Virus record (IMG/VR): IMGVR_UViG_3300050192_000021
Location: 1 to 25,925 of that record
Length of the DNA: 25,925 nucleotides
Strand: one strand, 5' to 3'
DNA from: a virus
The first letter of the stretch is position 1. The number at the start of each line of letters is the position of its first letter. The position numbers and the translations under genes are program-made. The notes under the pieces were generated by a model that did no database searches, was not told where the DNA came from, and was given only the letters and a program-made list of their open reading frames with translations. This document shows, one piece after another, positions 23,628-25,925 of this stretch.

Positions 23628-24554
23628 ATGTCATTCAAGAAGTTCGCCAACGCCGTTATGGAAGACCCTTCTATCCAGGTCTGCGACTGGGAAGCCATGC
23701 ACGCCGGGCAGCGGGTGTTCACAGGTGTTAAGACCGCCGCCGTCAAGAAGTTAGCGGCGAACAGCACACGTTATTTGCTGACCCACTGTACGATTATGTC
23801 ATCTGTAATGACCGAGCCGGAGCCGGAAGACCACCTGATCAAGCCGGAATGCTCGCACCTCGTCAACAACAACGACGACGCATGGAGCAACGAAGTCCTC
23901 AAGCTGTCCCACAAGTCGTTCGTCGGCGCATTCAACTTCGTAGAGCACTTCCAGAATTCCAAGTACGCCAAGGGCCACATCCTCGATGCCGTCCTCCGCA
24001 AGGTGGGCGTCATGCCGGACGGCACCATCAGCCCGAATGCCGCGTCCGATGTGTGGGTCTACTTCGTAGACATTCTCGTAGCGACCGACATGTCGCACGA
24101 GAAGCTCGTGACCGACATCCGCGACAGCAAGGTCAAGTACCTCTCGATGGGCTGCGTCACCGACCTAGTCATCTGCTCATTCTGCGGAGCCCGCGTCACA
24201 GACCAAGGCGCATATTGCAACCATCTCGCCTATCAGAAGGGTACATTCATCCCCGACGAAAACGGCATCTATCGCCGCATCGCCGAACTTTGCGGTCACA
24301 AGTCGCTCCCGAACGGCGGCGTCAAGTTCGTAGAAGCATCATGGGTGGCCACCCCGGCGTTTCCCGGCGCTTCAAAGCGCTCGGTCGTGGCGGAAGGCTG
24401 GCTCGGTCCTGGGTCGCCTTACACGCAAGAAGCTGAAGTTCAGGCTAGCAGCGAAAAGGAAGAATTCTCCAAGGCGGCATCCTTGAACGACAGCGATTTC
24501 CTTCCCCTGTCGGTTGAAATCGAACAAATTGCGCGTCGTCTACGGAAAAAGTAA
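23628..24554 (+). CDS. Candidate capsid maturation (prohead) protease with zinc finger (308 aa)
   Basis: AGAGG (23617-23621) lies 6 bases before the ATG. The layout follows a protease type known from large phages: a conserved His in NFVEH107, then AKGHILDAVL, a strand with VYFVDILVA, a helix (SHEKLVTDIRDSKV), then the Ser motif YLS173-M-G-C, followed by a zinc-type site C183-x2-C186 and YC197NH199L. A later segment (VKFVEASWVATPAFPGA) is a further family hallmark. By comparison with serine prohead proteases, H107 and S173 are the likely catalytic pair. The N-terminal TGVKTAAVKK (residues 32-41) and the acidic C-terminal tail may be autoprocessing regions. Prohead proteases cut scaffold and internal proteins during head maturation. 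Its position directly after the polyvalent gene suggests that protein may be a substrate. Alternative: a related scaffold or structural protein. Confidence 0.62.
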   Translation: MSFKKFANAVMEDPSIQVCDWEAMHAGQRVFTGVKTAAVKKLAANSTRYLLTHCTIMSSVMTEPEPEDHLIKPECSHLVNNNDDAWSNEVLKLSHKSFVGAFNFVEHFQNSKYAKGHILDAVLRKVGVMPDGTISPNAASDVWVYFVDILVATDMSHEKLVTDIRDSKVKYLSMGCVTDLVICSFCGARVTDQGAYCNHLAYQKGTFIPDENGIYRRIAELCGHKSLPNGGVKFVEASWVATPAFPGASKRSVVAEGWLGPGSPYTQEAEVQASSEKEEFSKAASLNDSDFLPLSVEIEQIARRLRKK

Positions 24555-25925
24555 ATGAACCCTCTTGTTTACAATGAACTATTTTTCACCAAGATCACGA
24601 GCGTCCCGAGCCTCTTCAAGAAGAAGGCAGAGAAGACCGGGGTCGAGGTCTTTGATCGCGTTTGGAACGATTTCCATGGTTCCATGCACGATCCGGGAAA
24701 CGAGAAACGAGAGTTCGGGGACGTGCTGAAGAAGCATCCCTCCAAGCACCAAGTCCTTGTCGCCCTCGGCAAGATGAACTACACGGTGGACAACGGCGGC
24801 TTCGCCCGTTGGATTGAAGACAATTACGCCTTTGATACGGGAGACCTGCTCCTCAAGAAGCTTCCGCACGACGATCACGCATTTCCCATCTTGTCCAAGG
24901 TCTACGACCTCGTGAAGGCCGTGCTGGATGCCTACGGCGAATTCGGAGTGGACTCCTTCAAAGACCTGAAGCACCTCCTCACCTACATGAAGGGACCAGA
25001 CAGCAGCACGCTGTGGAAGTGGTTCAAGAAAGCCAAGGGTCACCTGTTCCAATCCCAAAAATACATCCAGTCCCCGCACGACCTCAATTACGTCACGGGG
25101 AAGTGGGGTGTCATCCACTTCCACGAGAAACCCCTCAACGAGGGACTCGTGGAGAAAATCGAGAATGAGTTGTCTACCGAGGAGAATCAGGCCCGCAAGG
25201 ATGACCTCTCAACCGTTTTGGCCGTCATTGACGACCGGTTGGCGCTTCAGGAAGAGTGGGAGCGATTCAAGGACGGCGAATGGACGAACGCCGCAGAAGT
25301 CGCATTGGACACACTGGACGACCGCTATCACGAAACCGTATCCATCGCCACGCTGGCCGCTGAGGCTGCGGAGTGGTTTGATGCCACCCCCGATGAGGTA
25401 GCGGTGGTTATCGAGGGCGATGAAGTGCTGCCAAAGACATCCAGCCGCAAGGTCGCCGGGGGCCAAGAGTTCTCTGTAGTATCGACGGGGAAGACCGCGC
25501 AGGAAGCCTTCGGCAAGGCGGCAGAAAATGCACGAGCCGAATCCCGAGAAGAATACCCCGAAGGTTATTCGGGCACCATCGCGGAAAAGCAAGGGTTTGT
25601 GATGGTTGTCCCGCCTGCGGGGGTTGACCCCAAGAAGTATGCCCAGTGGTTGATGAACGGCGAGGAATCCACGGATATTCAGCTTGTTCCCGGCCAGAAG
25701 TGCCCAAAGTGCGAAGGCATCATAGAAGCTAAGTCACCGGGAGCTATGCCACGCTGTCCGAAGTGTGGCCTCCGTGCCTCTATGAGCACATTCGGCACCG
25801 GCGGCAGCCCTATGAAATACTACGCAACTGAGTGGGGAGCGTTCCCGCCGCAGCACGGGGCGCAGGTCGAACGCGACAAGCAGAAGATAGACGACAAGTG
25901 GGGTCCAGCCGGATGCGTTCAGTTG
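24555..25925 (+). CDS. Multidomain protein with DUF4375/DMP19-like motif and zinc ribbon, 3' end outside window
   Basis: The ATG follows the protease stop directly (TAAATG), and the frame is open for 457 codons to the window end. Residues about 20-110 contain HQVLVALGKMNYTVDNGGFARW (VDNGGF at 78-83), the hallmark of DUF4375, the family of the DNA-mimic protein DMP19. Residues 110-200 are helical (YMKGPDSSTLWKWFKKAKGHLFQ). K313-T-A is followed by a domain with GYSGTIAEKQGFVMVV, a pattern I have seen in mobile-element proteins. A zinc ribbon follows (C383-x2-C386, C401-x2-C404), and then DDKWGPAGCV at the very end, which in such proteins completes the GTIAEK domain. It looks like a second polyvalent-type protein. 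Activity is unknown; the DMP19 link rests on one motif. Confidence 0.7.
   Translation, partial: MNPLVYNELFFTKITSVPSLFKKKAEKTGVEVFDRVWNDFHGSMHDPGNEKREFGDVLKKHPSKHQVLVALGKMNYTVDNGGFARWIEDNYAFDTGDLLLKKLPHDDHAFPILSKVYDLVKAVLDAYGEFGVDSFKDLKHLLTYMKGPDSSTLWKWFKKAKGHLFQSQKYIQSPHDLNYVTGKWGVIHFHEKPLNEGLVEKIENELSTEENQARKDDLSTVLAVIDDRLALQEEWERFKDGEWTNAAEVALDTLDDRYHETVSIATLAAEAAEWFDATPDEVAVVIEGDEVLPKTSSRKVAGGQEFSVVSTGKTAQEAFGKAAENARAESREEYPEGYSGTIAEKQGFVMVVPPAGVDPKKYAQWLMNGEESTDIQLVPGQKCPKCEGIIEAKSPGAMPRCPKCGLRASMSTFGTGGSPMKYYATEWGAFPPQHGAQVERDKQKIDDKWGPAGCVQL

Noticed and set aside
1-25925. CRISPR arrays, tRNA genes, insertion sequences, integrase or attachment sites
   Set aside because: No regularly spaced repeats, no recognisable tRNA or transposase sequence and no integrase were seen on reading; a tRNA scan was not possible.

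Overview
This window reads as the tail and virion module of a large contractile-tailed (myovirus-type) phage, probably a jumbo or near-jumbo genome. All supported genes lie on the + strand and are tightly packed, often with overlaps or a few bases between them, and most have purine-rich ribosome binding sites. The clearest markers are a tail sheath, a tail tube, a candidate capsid maturation protease, several virion-type proteins, a free-standing GIY-YIG endonuclease and phage-style small zinc-ribbon proteins. The host cannot be named from the sequence. One cargo protein carries a PEP-CTERM sorting tail, so the host is probably a Gram-negative, exopolysaccharide-making bacterium with an exosortase.

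Layout. Bases 1-1365 hold the end of a metabolic region: the C-terminal half of a nicotinamide phosphoribosyltransferase (NAD salvage), a small Cys-containing protein and a conserved small phage protein. Bases 1402-2185 are a self-contained cargo unit: a sigma70-like promoter, a secreted PEP-CTERM protein and a strong intrinsic terminator. Bases 2238-3909 hold two probable all-alpha (DUF1599- and MazG-like) nucleotide pyrophosphohydrolases, a small unknown protein and a zinc-ribbon protein. Bases 3944-10476 hold virion/neck-type proteins, interrupted by a homing-endonuclease insertion, plus an FmdB-like zinc ribbon. Bases 10573-17531 hold a giant 1456-residue tail sheath, two unrecognised virion-operon proteins, the tail tube and a small basic protein. 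Bases 17581-23598 encode a 2005-residue polyvalent protein: an HExxH zincin-like segment, two GNAT acetyltransferase-like domains, a Cys/His/Asp segment, a zinc ribbon, three ADP-ribosyltransferase-like domains and four copies of a repeated unnamed module. Bases 23628-24554 encode the candidate maturation protease. From 24555 to the window end runs a second multidomain protein with a DUF4375/DMP19-like motif and a zinc ribbon.

How it may work together. The polyvalent protein sits among tail and capsid genes and directly before the candidate protease. The tripeptide K-T-A recurs at its domain borders, and also in the protease, the 243-aa and 249-aa proteins and the last ORF, but I found none in the sheath or tube. 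My inference is that these proteins form a packaged, protease-cut set of effectors injected with the DNA, comparable in logic to T4 Alt and the T4 internal proteins. NAMPT would fit as a counter to NAD depletion, either by host defences or by the phage's own NAD-using ART domains.
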